Part shown: one piece after another, positions 36,249 through 48,200 of the stretch
Layout of the letters: every line of letters begins with the position of its first letter
How positions within the stretch are numbered: position 1 is the first letter of the stretch
Source: Schoenoplectus triqueter
Lineage: Eukaryota; Streptophyta; Magnoliopsida; Poales; Cyperaceae
Reading direction: 5' to 3'
DNA length: 64,000 nucleotides
NCBI GenBank assembly: GCA_964058805.1
Contig: CAXKVV010002148.1
Location: 243,656-307,655, forward strand
Translations under genes and position numbers: made by a program
Notes under the pieces: model-generated
What the model was told of the DNA's origin: nothing
Databases searched by the model: none
Seen by the model: only the letters and a program-made list of their open reading frames with translations

Positions 36249-37009
36249 CTATTACTTCTATATAAATAACCAATTAAAAAATATTTATTTGTTTATATGA
36301 TTTTTTTTGGAGATGATATTTTTTTTTTGTTTTTGAGATGATGTTGAGATAAATATTTGAGATGTCTATTTTTTTGAGATAAATAACCAATTAAAAAATT
36401 TGAGATGTCTATATGAATAACCAATTAAAAATTACAGCACTTATGCTTTTTGTGATGATATTTTTTTTGTTAAAAAGGCCCGTAGGCACATAACTAAATA
36501 ATAGATCAGTTTGTTACAACATTGGCAGAGTATAGAAATTACAAGACACATCATACTGACCAAGCCGTGCCCAATTAGCAAGTTTGTGGGCCACTCTAAC
36601 ATTATCTCTACCCATAAACATATAAGAAAAACCTGAATTTGTTCTAAAGAACAACCAGCTTTTGAGATGATATTTAGTTTCCAATTTTACATGCATGTAA
36701 TTCTTAAATTATTATACAATTTTGCATGCATTAATATTCTAATTGTTAAAATTTTAAACCCACAGTGAATTTAATTTTTGCCTGCGTATTAATTATTGTT
36801 AAGATTTTAAAGTTTTAAGGAAAATAATTGTGTCCGTTATTATTTTTTAACGATTATTGTATAAATTTTATATGAATGAAGTACGTGTAAAATTATGATT
36901 ATAAAATTATATAAATTGTTATTGAACGGTCTTAGTCACTTGATCTCAGTTCGAGAATTCATATTCGCTACCATACTAGTGATGGTAGACCCTGTCATTG
37001 GATCTATGA
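36249..37009. other. AT-rich intergenic DNA, no gene seen
   Basis: No recognisable coding or mobile sequence; the short frames are AT-driven. Confidence 0.45.
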
Positions 37010-37765
37010 CAAAATTTGACCCGACCCCAAAAAAACACGTCCGGATCCGAACCTGATTCGACATGATTTTTTTTAAAAATCAAACTGATCCGAACCCAAC
37101 CCGAACTGACTGGGCCCGAGATGTCCCAAAACCTGAGACAACCCGAGATTAAAGTGTCCAAGATCCGACCTGACTCGACCTGATCCAAACCCGAATGACC
37201 CAAAATCTGACCCGACCTGAACCCGAATGACCCGAGACGACCCGAGATCAGACGACTCAAAACTCGACCCGACCTGAATCCGAACAACCTGAAACCCGAG
37301 AAGATCCGAGATCAGACGACCCATAACCCAACCCGACCCGATTTTAAACAATTTAAATATAATTGAACTATAATTTGTATTGTATATTTATTTTTTGCAC
37401 AATTTTTTTAATTTGTTATTTTTATTGTGTACTTTAATTAAATTAACTGAAAAAAGTTTTAAAGTTTGATGACCCGAAATCCAATCCGATCTGAACCGAA
37501 ATAAAACATGATAAAAAAGAACTCGATCCAGCCCGACCTGACCAGAAATAAACCGAAACTCGAGACTACCCGATATCAGATGACCCAAAACCCGACCCGA
37601 TTGACTCGAAACCCGAAATGATCCGAGACCCGAAAAAACCCGATAGTGTTCGACTCGAAACCCGATCCGACCCGAGTCGAATTGACCCGAACCCGACCTG
37701 TGACCTGATTTATTTTTGTCAAACTTACCCGACCCGACCCGCCCGACTTGCCACCTCGAATAAAA
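37010..37765. repeat. degenerate CCCGA-rich minisatellite
   Basis: Two blocks (37015-37345 and 37470-37765) of irregular repeats of GACCCGA, AACCCGA and ACCCGACCCGA, split by an AT-rich spacer. The Gly/Ser/Arg-rich minus-strand frames over it are translations of the repeat. Widespread in plant genomes as non-coding low-complexity DNA. Confidence 0.8.
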
Positions 37766-37914
37766 CCTCACCCTCTATCATCTAAATCTGAGCCAATTAA
37801 ACTCAATCGGACCGTCTTCCTTGTCCCTTAGCAGGGCCCTGCCATCATTATTATGGTAAGGCTCTGCCATCGTTATTATGGCAGCATATTCGTACTCGTC
37901 AGTTCCACAACCTT

Positions 37915-38705
37915 GACTACACGAGACGATATCCGTGTGGCTATGGCCTCAGCCATGAGCATAGTAACAAATTCATGATTCGAAAAATGTTCAGTGAGAT
38001 TAAAAATTTCACGTTCAGATATAATTCGAGAATAGTTCATTTTATATAATATAAATAAAATATATATTATAATGAGGTTGGCTAAAATACAACGCGTTGC
38101 ACGGATGCATTCGTGCACCGTGTTAAAATCTCAAAATTTAATTTAAAAATGACCAATCTAAAACATTCAATTTATTCTTCATATCAAATTCTTAAAGAAA
38201 ATCAAATTTTATATTTTTTGAAATTTTTTTGCTATTTTTTTTGGATAAGAAGAAAATCATCACTATTGAACATTCAAATTCCTTAAATCAAGCAACTTTC
38301 TTTTTACCCAAAAAAATAAAAAAATTTCAAAAAATATAAAATTTGATTTTTTATAAAAATTTGATATGAAGAATAAATTGAATGGTTTGAATTGATCATT
38401 TTTAACTTGAATTTTGAGATTTTAACGCGGTGCACGGGTGCATCCGTGCAACGCGTTGTAGTTTAACCAACCTCATATTATAATGATAAAATATTTAAAA
38501 TATATTAAAAAATATATAATTTTTTTGAAAATAATATATAATATATATTTTTTGTCGAATAATTCTAGAATAAAATATTTTTTTGATAAAAAAATACACT
38601 CTGACGAATTATTCGTGAAATATTCGGTTATGAATAAAAAATAAATTATTCACGAATTTTACTATGCGTCAGCGGCGGCCAAAGCCTCGGCCACACGACG
38701 TGACG
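37915..38705. repeat. outer foldback element with a MITE in its centre
   Basis: Outer arms: CGTGTGGCTATGGCCTCAGCC...GCATAGTAA near 37938 against TTACTATGC...GGCCAAAGCCTCGGCC near 38670. They continue inward through ATTCGAGAATAGTTC-like sequence against GAATAATTCTAGAATAAA. The central part is a second, unrelated palindrome (38072-38476), so one foldback sits in the loop of another. Confidence 0.7.
38072..38476. repeat. foldback MITE nested in the outer element
   Basis: Arms ATGAGGTTGGCTAAAATAC and GTAGTTTAACCAACCTCAT, then ACGCGTTGCACGGATGCA against TGCATCCGTGCAACGCGT. The interior AAATTTTATATTTTTTGAAA pairs with TTTCAAAAAATATAAAATTT. ATTATA-type sequence flanks both sides. Confidence 0.88.
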
Positions 38706-39719
38706 CTCATTCGATTTATAAAATAACTAATTGGTGTATGTCCCTTAGTCCAACAATTAATTCAAAGAGGTTTATAAGATATCTAATCGGTGTTTATCCA
38801 ACTAGCATAATATGAAAGAGGAGGTTACGGATTAGCTGCAGATAAAGAAGCGGGGTCAACGCAACTGAGAAAAATATCAGCTTACTAAAATTTAAATTAT
38901 GTTGAATAAATTATTAGCATAATTATACTAATAGTTATTAGTTTGTTTAATAAAATTGATAAATTAATAAGTATACTAATTCTTTGTATAAATAAATTAT
39001 ACTATAATTATACAAATATAATAAATTATTAGTATAATTATTAGAACAAATTTCTTATTATATTTATTTTAAAAAAATCTCTATATTTTTCATTTTTTGA
39101 TTGTTCAGGACTAATATATGTTTTTTTTCTTTTTCTTTTTAAGAAATGGACCGGTATATGTTATTATAAATTAAAAATTGTTACCGAAATGAAATTGGGA
39201 GATTCTACTTAGACGGTATATTGTAAATAAGTTAGCACAACAATCACACACACAGTAATTTGTTGTTATTTTTCGGGATAACAGTAAGATGTTATTCCGA
39301 TCGGAACCGTTAGATCGGTCTCGAATGACTTCAATGATGTTTTTTTTTTATCTTCGCTCTCTCTCTCTCTTCGAAAATTGGAGCGGGTACAGTAGTTCGA
39401 CATTAATATCAGAAAATTAAGGTCGAGAAAGGTCGCTGGAAAAGTTTAATTAGGGTCGGACACATAACAAGATTCTCGATTCATAATCTCTCTCAAACAA
39501 GAGAAAGAAACTTCCATTTTCTCATTGATATTTACAATATATTCCCTATGGTAACTGAGTTCATGAATTATGGTCAACAAACAATACGAGCTGCAAGGTA
39601 CATTGGTCAAAGTTTCATAATTACCTTATCCCACACAAATCGTTTACCTGTCACTATTCAATATCCTTATGAAAAATCGATCATGTCAGAGCGTTTAATT
39701 ATTAAATTCACAAAGTAAA
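38706..39719. other. intergenic DNA, no gene seen
   Basis: AT-rich, with a CTCTCT run near 39357. No coding similarity. Confidence 0.45.
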
Positions 39720-39728
39720 TGACACAAT

Positions 39729-40073
39729 TAGGGGCGAAGCCGGAATTTAATTATATGGAGGCCGGATTGGCAAATTCCAAAAAAAAATAATTATAATATA
39801 TTAAAAAATATGATATAAAAATTTATTAAATAATAATTATATTGACAATAATACTAAATTTAAATAAATTTTAATTATAATATTACTAATATAATATAAA
39901 CAAAAAAAGAAGTATATTGTATGCATAATAAATATTTTTTTTCTAAAATAAAGATTAAATTGATAATCAATTTTCATAATAGGAAGGCCTAATCGGGATC
40001 AGTAATTTCTATATAAATATAACATTTGAATATATCATGAGGGCAGATCCTCTAACCCCTTAAATCGGCCCTG
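39729..40073. mobile_element. 345-bp non-autonomous element with 9-bp target duplication
   Basis: Direct repeats TGACACAAT at 39720-39728 and 40074-40082 flank it. It starts TAGGGGCGAAGCCGG and ends AATCGGCCCTG, giving weak inverted ends (AGGGGCGA against CAGGGCCGA). The GGGGCGAAGCC start recalls the GTGGAGCYAGAAATTTTAATTAGG start of the repeats in the CNL introns. Confidence 0.75.
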
Positions 40074-40082
40074 TGACACAAT

Positions 40083-41099
40083 AGAATAATAAAAAGATAG
40101 GAGTAAAAATCAGTTCTGCCTACACGTACTCAACTAGTCGACTCTCAAAAAAATAAAAATAATAAAAAATAAAAGAAAACAGAGATGTCAACTCTATAGT
40201 ATATTCAATTGAGGAGATCATGTATGTGCCCAATTTTCAACCCGTCAATCATGATTTTCTGCGGAAATCACACAAAAATTTTTGTCATAAAAATTGTTTA
40301 CAAGATTATATCTGTCTACAATTCTGATTGTACACTGGGACAAGAAGCTTTTTTTTTTTTTTTGCATAAATTGAGATATTTTTGAAAAATGTACCGGCAC
40401 GCAAGTATCGATATTTTAAAATTCACATTCAAAAAGCTAAATTTTTGAAGGAGATAATTCCACACAATAAGTTTTATATTTAACAAAATTTGGATTTCTT
40501 TTCCGAAATATCAAAATGTATGTATAATATATAATAACGATACAATTAGCCATATGATATTTTTTATAAAAGAAAAATATAAAAGATGTAAACTCGTTTA
40601 GTAGTTAAAATTGCACCTCAGAAAAACATCAAATTTAATTAACACTTAATTTCACCCATACCTATTCAAACATTCAAAATATTCAATTTTCCCGACTAAA
40701 CTTCTTTTGCCATGCATTGAAACTAAGCATTTTCACTTGCTTCTCCTTTTATTCATTTAATTTGAAAAATTAATATTATTGAATCATGAAGCTTTTATTA
40801 AAAATGTTGCGGAGAAAAGATACTTCTCTTCAAATGAACATGAAAATGGAGAGAAAATGATTTGCTAACTATGAAGTTCGAAGAAGAAAAACATACTGAT
40901 GATGTCTGTGTAGCTTAACAAATTAAGTACTAGTATTATTACAATCGATCACAAACGCGCGACTCAATTGTATAGTAATTTAGGTTATCGATCTACATGG
41001 AGGAGCTAAGAAGTACAGATTAACTAATATTTAATAATCTAGACCGATCAAAACTGAGTTGGTTCAATCAAAAAACTAAAATAAATAATAAAAATGACG
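40083..41099. other. AT-rich intergenic DNA, no gene seen
   Basis: No convincing frame or repeat. Confidence 0.45.
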
Positions 41100-42200
41100 T
41101 CGGTATCCTAGAAATACAACCTAAAGAGGGAGAGATGCAGCCTGTGTCCAGAAATGCACCATGAATCCACTAATGTAGGTCGAATCCTACATCCATATCC
41201 CTAAATGGAAGACTTAGTCCTCCATACGAAACAAACTAGAAACTATAAATGTAAAAATAAACATCTCTAATAAGATTAAAAGAAAAAAAAAATGCAACTT
41301 ATTTTTTGCAACTCTGGAAGATACGCTGCCTTGCATCCGAGCACCTTGCTTACTTCTGGAGACCTTGTCAATGGAGGAAGAAAGAAAAAAAAATAGATTT
41401 TTTTCGGTCCAGTACGAATGCTAGTTCAAGGAAGAAGAAAAGGAGGAGAATGGAGAATAGAATGATTCAAATGAGATGTCTGATAAGGTTTATATAAAAG
41501 AGCAAAATAGCTTGGAGTTCATAAATCCTCATTTTGGGACTAAACTCTTAGATACCGGCTATGATATGAGCATTAATTGGGGCATCTTCATATCCTTACG
41601 CAATTGGAATGAAATTGTGCATCTCATGACTGATTGGATTGCGCATGTTGATTTCTTTCAATTAATTTGCGAGGCCGAGGAATATGCGCAAATAAACTTT
41701 GATTGATTCTTGTCTTCATACGCTGAGGAAAATGAATTAATGCAAATATTAATTGGAGCATTTGCATGGCCAGGGGATGGCGCCCAGCTAAGCAAATTGG
41801 AATCTTCATCTTCAGCTCCCAGAATTGCACCATGTATCAAGGAAAATTGCAATCTTCACTTTGAATGCGCCAGCTTCAACTACTTGGGCTTTGGCCTTCC
41901 TCAAATTTTCTTTTTCTTTTTGATTTCAGCGCCAGAGAGACACAGGAGCCCATTATAAAACTTTCTTTCATGTGACCCAAAATTGGTCTTGCGCCAAAGG
42001 AGAAAAGGTCCAGAAATGGATCTGATGGAGTAGTGAAGTAAAACGGGTCACGGAACGGATCAGCTCATAAATAGCTCCAGTTCAGATTCAAAATCTGCAA
42101 TATTAGCACAAAATGCACAACAACCAACATCTTGACAGAAGTTGCAAGAAACTAACTAAAAATAAATAAAAATGCAATAAAATAGAACAATTGAAAACTT
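41100..42200 (+). other. LTR-like retroelement fragment
   Basis: Less AT-rich, with many short frames (41306-41958) but no protein similarity. A TTTATATAAAAGAGC box near 41489 and GGCGCCCAGC near 41788 are features of plant LTRs. It is probably part of a gypsy-type LTR, but no matching copy or primer-binding site was identified. Confidence 0.4.
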
Positions 42201-43182
42201 TAGACTAACTGTTTATAATCATATATATAGAATAATAGAAACTTGAATAATCTCATGCAACGGTAACCGTTGGCTACAAGGTTGTTAAAGTAATGTTTTT
42301 GTAAACGTTACTTACTAATGAGGGGGCATCACTTGCCATGTTAGGAAGAGATGAAGCACCCCGCGTTGATTTTATTTTGACAATTTGATGTTACTAGTTG
42401 ATGTTGGTATTTAAAATAATTTCAAAAGAATTTAACTTAAATTTATAGTATTTCAATTTAAGTATTGCTTGATATTTAATCAATGACCTTTAAAAATTTA
42501 TACAATTTGCTCGATTATGAATTTATTATTATACATAGTCTTTGAAATACTTATTAAAGCAATACTTAAATTATATGAAATTTAAAACACAATCAATATA
42601 CATATTTAATTATCTATCTATATTTTGTTCTTGAGAATCATTGAAATCTTGTTGTCAAAATAACCATTGTCAAATAAATTTCCCTTCTTGATTAATTGTC
42701 AAAGAACTAGGGTATTGTTCAGTTTATTTGATGAAAAGTTCGAATAATTATAAGATGATTGTGAACTATTGAACTAATAAGTAATGTCATCCGTAATGAA
42801 AATTTGATGATTGCCCTGACAATTGGAAAGAAGGAAAAAAAAAAGAAATTTCTAGCTTGAAAATTGGCTATGTAAAAGGCACACGTTTGTCTAATAATTC
42901 TAGTCCACAATAAATCTAAATGTACTTTTTTTTCTTTTGATTACCATAGGACAGATACCCACTCACAACAGCCACGTGAATTAATGGACTGGATTAGTTG
43001 TTCACTTGAGATCAACGGACAACATTGATTACTGTTCTCAACTGTAGCACATCCATTCAAGATATATATAGATATATAATGAGATATCTTTTGAACTGAG
43101 ATAATAATAATACGTAGTTGAAACTTTTGAAAAATGTTTGCCCATTTTAATGCATGCATAATGAGAAAGGTTTTTTTGGCTA
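42201..43182. other. AT-rich intergenic DNA, no gene seen
   Basis: 42410-42610 has loosely inverted AT-rich arms (TATTTCAATTTAAGTATTGC against GCAATACTTAAATTATATGAA), perhaps an old foldback. Confidence 0.4.
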
Positions 43183-43760
43183 GGGGAGGGATCCCTTGAT
43201 GATGGGTTATTTTGACAATGTATTATAAATATGAAAAAAACTCTTAAAAATAGAAAAAGTTTATAGATATATTATTTTACTCATAGATTATAATAGTGAT
43301 TCAAATTTTATGCAATTTTATTATCGTTTGATAGATCATCAAAATTTTGTGTAATTTATAATGGTTCTAATTTAATGGTTTTTTATTAAATAATAAATTA
43401 ATTTTATTTAAAATTTAAGATCCTTTATAATTTATTTGGATATAAATTATATCTAAATAAGATATATCATTTATTTAGATATAAATTATATCTAAGTAAA
43501 ATATATCATTTATTTATAATAAAATTAATGCTAAATGTAATTATTCTGTAAAAAAAGTATGCATTGTACATCTTTACTAAAAAAAGAAAAATATTATATT
43601 TTGTACATCATCTTTTATTAAATAATAAATTTATTTTATTTTAAAATTTGAGATTTTTTGTAATTTATTTAGATATAAATTATATTTAAGTAAAATATAT
43701 CATTTATTTATAATAAAATGAGTACTAGATATAAATATTTTTAAAATTAAAAGGGTCCGC
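43183..43760. repeat. MITE with GGGAGGGATCCCTTGA terminus
   Basis: Starts GGGGAGGGATCCCTTGATGATGGGTTATTTTGACAA, broken here by mismatches to other copies, then an AT-rich body with an internally duplicated block (AATTTATTTRGATATAAATTATAT at about 43430, 43465 and 43660). Related ends occur at 33285, 54137 and 63954. The second terminus is not clear. Confidence 0.6.
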
Positions 43761-43883
43761 ACAACGAATGAGTTCCATGCTAGTTAATAATAATAATAAT
43801 AAAACCGTCAAACTAAGACTACAATAGATGCCATTTTTAATGAGTTCCACGTTGGCATGAGTCATTCATCTTGCTTTGGAATC

Positions 43884-44187
43884 TCTCTCGCGTAGTTTTG
43901 TTAATTGGATTACCGGCACCATCGATTTGTTCTCTATGGTAATTAAATTTTGCACCACATCAAGAAAGAAAGAACAATGGTATTTGTTGTTATTTTTCTA
44001 ATTAATCCTAGCATTCCTGCAAAATAATGGCATTTTACACCCAAATTTGTCGAATCCTCTTAATTTGTGCTGGATGAAGTCCCCTTTTCTAATGCTTTTG
44101 CAAGTACTACTGTTATGAAATTTAGCATGACATACTTCTACGTTGTGAATTTGAGCCATTCTTGTCTCATAGAAAGCTAAAGATATT
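43884..44187 (-). pseudogene. LRR-gene fragment joined to flanking DNA
   Basis: ACCGGCACCATCGATTTGTTCTCTATGGTAATTA, with mismatches, matches the LRR part of the downstream CNL gene (about 45600). The following ~150 bp matches, in inverted orientation, 55090-55310. A broken rearrangement product bordering the duplicated unit. Confidence 0.55.
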
Positions 44188-45265
44188 TTACTATATTTTC
44201 ACTTTAAATGCAAATGTTGTTCTCAACAATTATGAATGGTAAACTTTTTTACTTCAAGGAAACTTAAAAATCATAAATTATTGACAACGACATGACGGCG
44301 CAAATAAAAAAAATGACCTAGCTTTGATATACAAATGTTATAAAATTTTCAATTTTGAGAACATACAAGTAATTTATTTATTTTTATTATGAACACAATA
44401 TCAACTTTTTAATGATGCAAAAGACATGAGTTCATGAAATTATTGAAAAGTTAGCATTTTACGTGAAAATAAATATGTTGGTGTGTATCAATTTAAAAAT
44501 GGTAAAGAATTAAGCTCCATCAGATATACGGCCTGGCCTGTTGACGGATTCGGCTCATATTTAAGTATTTAATTAGATGCATTTTCTAAGAATTCAGAAA
44601 TGGATACTTGTATATTATGTACAGTACATTAACATTAGGGACCTGGACAGAAGTTTACTTCTTCATACGCAAGTGCCAGTAGTATACATACAGAACTACT
44701 CACAATAATTTATGCTGTTAGCGCTGATTATAAAGTTGGAATATGAAAATATGACAACTAAAGTAAGCACCCTTTACATAAATGATAAATCTCTTTCCCC
44801 GTAGCTTATTTTACCCAAAGCACTGCTCTTATTTGTTTTTTTAGTACAGAGCCATACTCATATGGTAATTATGGAAATTGAAAATGCAAAAATTCCAAAG
44901 TCAAGGACCACATAGTGCCGAGAAATTATGGAAAAAGATAATACCGCGGCTTCCTTCCACAGGAACGTACAGAGAGATAACCAGAACAAATAAAACCATA
45001 CATTCAATGATCTTGCATTAATAGTGGTAAACAACTATCTCGCCTTTACTATCAAATTCAAAATAAATACACAAAAGACCCAATGGAAGCACAAGGGACA
45101 TAAATTCTGTGCATATAAAAAATCAATTAGGAATTTGTATGGATGCATGATAATACAGAGCTAGTTTGATAAAGTAAACAAAATAAAATACCTAAACTGA
45201 CCTTGCATTAATTGATGTTGGTGGTGAAGTTGAATGGCGTCTTCTGGTAGTTAGCATAGAACTTA

Positions 45266-48200
45266 TCATCCCATGAGTTGATTTTCACCTTGGGAATGTG
45301 CTTGAACTTGATTCACTCTCATCCTCCTTTGCCCCTCGTTTGTAATCTTTCGTAATAGCTCCTCACTACAGTGAATTGTTAGCTTCTGTGGCATTACTGT
45401 TGTAAGGTATTCTGGGAGAACTCCCATTTCAGAACCGGACAATTCCATAAATTGTAGTGATTTATTTAGGTTGTCAATGATTTTTAGATTTGGACAATCT
45501 CGGATTAGAATATGTGAGACGCTGGGCAGATTTGACATTCTCTCCAAGTTTGGGTTTGTAAAAACACGAAGGTCTTTGATGGATGGGAAGTTCTCTATGG
45601 TAATTAGATTATCAGCACCAATGATTTGGAGCAGCTCTAGAGAAGTAGCATGGTGCGAAAGACCCTCAGGGAGAGATCTCAGCTGGGGACAAGATTTAAT
45701 TAACAATTCTCTTAGCTTGGGCATGGCTGACTCTCCCTTCTTCCACTGCCACTCTTTCCAATTCTCCATCCCTTCAAATTCCAGCGTATCTAGTTTCAAA
45801 AATGGTGGTATGACAGAGCAATTCTTTTCAATTGAACCTCCACTCTTGATATCTGTCCCAAAAAGCTCCTCTCCCACACTCACAACTGAATATGCATTCT
45901 TAATTCGAAGGTAATCCAAATTGGGAAGCTGCCCAAATGGAGCAAGGTTCTCAAAGCAATTACAATTTTCGATCTCAAGAAATCTCAATTGTGGAAGGGC
46001 TGCCCCCAAATTCAACCAATTTGGAAGACAATTACCAAAGTAACCTCTAATTTGAACAATTTTCACGGAACGTGGAGGAGAAAGCTCATTTAAAACACCC
46101 TCAGCCGTTACCTTCTTCGCATTTGTTTGTGAGACTTGATCTTCCCAATTTAATGACGTGAATCGAAGAAAGAGTTTTTGCAACTGATGTTTGCACCCAA
46201 GGTTTGCTCTCTTTACTATATTCATTTCAGATACTCTCTCCAACCCATCTAAATACAAGACAACTAGTTGCGATAGAGCTTCTAATTCATCCAGGCTACT
46301 AGATCCTTTCGGATTATTGTCTGGCTTGAAGCCACAGAGCTCAATGAGTTTTTCTAAATTTTTCAAACCCGCTGGGATTATCTCAATGTTTGTTCTGTCC
46401 AAACCAAGGAATCTAAGTTGCCTTAGATTAGTGATGCTATGAGGGAGATGTGACAACTCTATGCAGTCAGTGATATTCAAATAAACCAGATTTCTTAGAT
46501 TTCCAATGGAAATTGGAAGCATTCTTATCATCGAATTACTAACATCCAAGTATCTGAGATGCACGAGGCGGGGTAAGACATCAGGTAGGGTTGAAATATT
46601 GCAAAAACTGAGATCCAAAATACGAAGGTTAGAGAGGTTTCTACATAAATCAGCAAGTGCATTTCCAAGTACTTTTTCTCCAATCAATAATGTTCTCAAA
46701 CATTTTTCTTTATTAACTATTTCGGAGTTTGCCTCAATTCCTATCATTGACAACCGACGTAGTTTTGAAGAAGACTCTCGTTTTAGTATACCATCTCCTT
46801 CTTTTAGTGTATGGTTCTCATCATTCCCTAAATAGCGGGCAAAGGACCACAAGATGTCATGCATTTTACACTGAGTTTGATCATAGAATTCACCAGAATC
46901 TTCCAAAAGATTCCTCAGCAATAACTCCCTATAATACTCTATCCCCTGTTCCCAAAGATTTCCATTATCTTGCAAAAACCCTTCCGCAAACCAGAGATAT
47001 ATTAAATCTGATTGTACGAACAAATAATCTTCAGGATATAGGGAGCAAAAGATGAAACACTGTTTCAAAGGTGATGGAAGGTCCTCGTAGCTCAAATAAA
47101 ATGCCTGATGGATGCCACTTGGCTGCCCATCAATGAACCAAGACCACACATTATTATCTAAAACTGATTGCCATTCACCTTTTGTTCTTGCCTTCATGCA
47201 AAGTACGCCTCCTACACTTTTGACAGCAAGAGGTAAGCCGTCACATCTTTGAACTAGTTGCAACCCAATATCCTTGAATTCTTGAATTTCTCTCTCTTCC
47301 TCATTTTGAAATACCTGACATTAGAGATTTCAGAGCTACAATAAAATTTAAATATAAAAGTGAAATTTCAAATCAAATATTTTAAAATGAAAATAAAACA
47401 AATATCAGGAAAGGAATAGTCCAACCAATTTATTAGATGTATTCATTATTGTTCTCAAGGTAGAATTTATGAGTAATTATTGCGAAACAACCATATCAGG
47501 AGTGGAGCTAGAAATTTTAATTAGGGGGCCGAGAAATAAATATATAATATTATTAATAATATTATATAATTTTTTATCATTGTTTATCATAATAATTATA
47601 TTTGGTTTTTTAGAGAAAATTAACGATACAAATCACAAGGCAACACTAATTTTATTATCGAGTAATAGTAGAATGCACCTCTATTTTTAAAATTTCTATA
47701 TTTGTTCTTCCTAGAAAATTTAGAAAAATCAAAGTGATTATTTTTATTATAATATGTAGAATCTCTAATTTGAAAATTATATTTAAGAATCTTTATTTTT
47801 TTATATACAAGGGAAGATATTCATTTTTCAACTCAAAGAATTGTTAACAAATAACCTAACAAAATAATTTCAAAATACAAATTAAAGTTTTAAACAAAAA
47901 GGAATTGAATATTTTCATTTCAATTACACAACAAAGAACTAAAATTCTAAAAACTATTTTTTTTTCATCAATACCCTCATTCTTAACTACGATAATTAAG
48001 ATAATTATATCTGATATATCTGAATATGTGCATGAAACATTCAACAAACTTTTAAAATCTTAAAATAGAAAAATAATAAAATAATAAAAAAAATTTCTCC
48101 TTGCCCTTGTTAGCCCTTGCAGCTTATAAGTAGAAAAAAGAAAAAACTAATTGAAGAATCATCTCTTTAGACACTAACAACTAACTATATTCATCAAACT

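Noticed and set aside
37073..37771. Gly/Ser/Arg-rich minus-strand frames up to 127 codons
   Set aside because: They are translations of the CCCGA-rich minisatellite. Overlapping frames in the same repeat look alike and there is no domain or start context.
41306..41958. Cluster of short plus and minus frames suggesting a small gene
   Set aside because: No frame shows family similarity; the TATA-like box and GGCGCC phrases point to LTR sequence instead.
45471..47055. Plus-strand frames of 83-147 codons antisense to CNL-A, repeated in CNL-B and in the first exons
   Set aside because: Shadow frames of the LRR and NB-ARC coding strand; no known antisense protein, and they vary with the sense codons.
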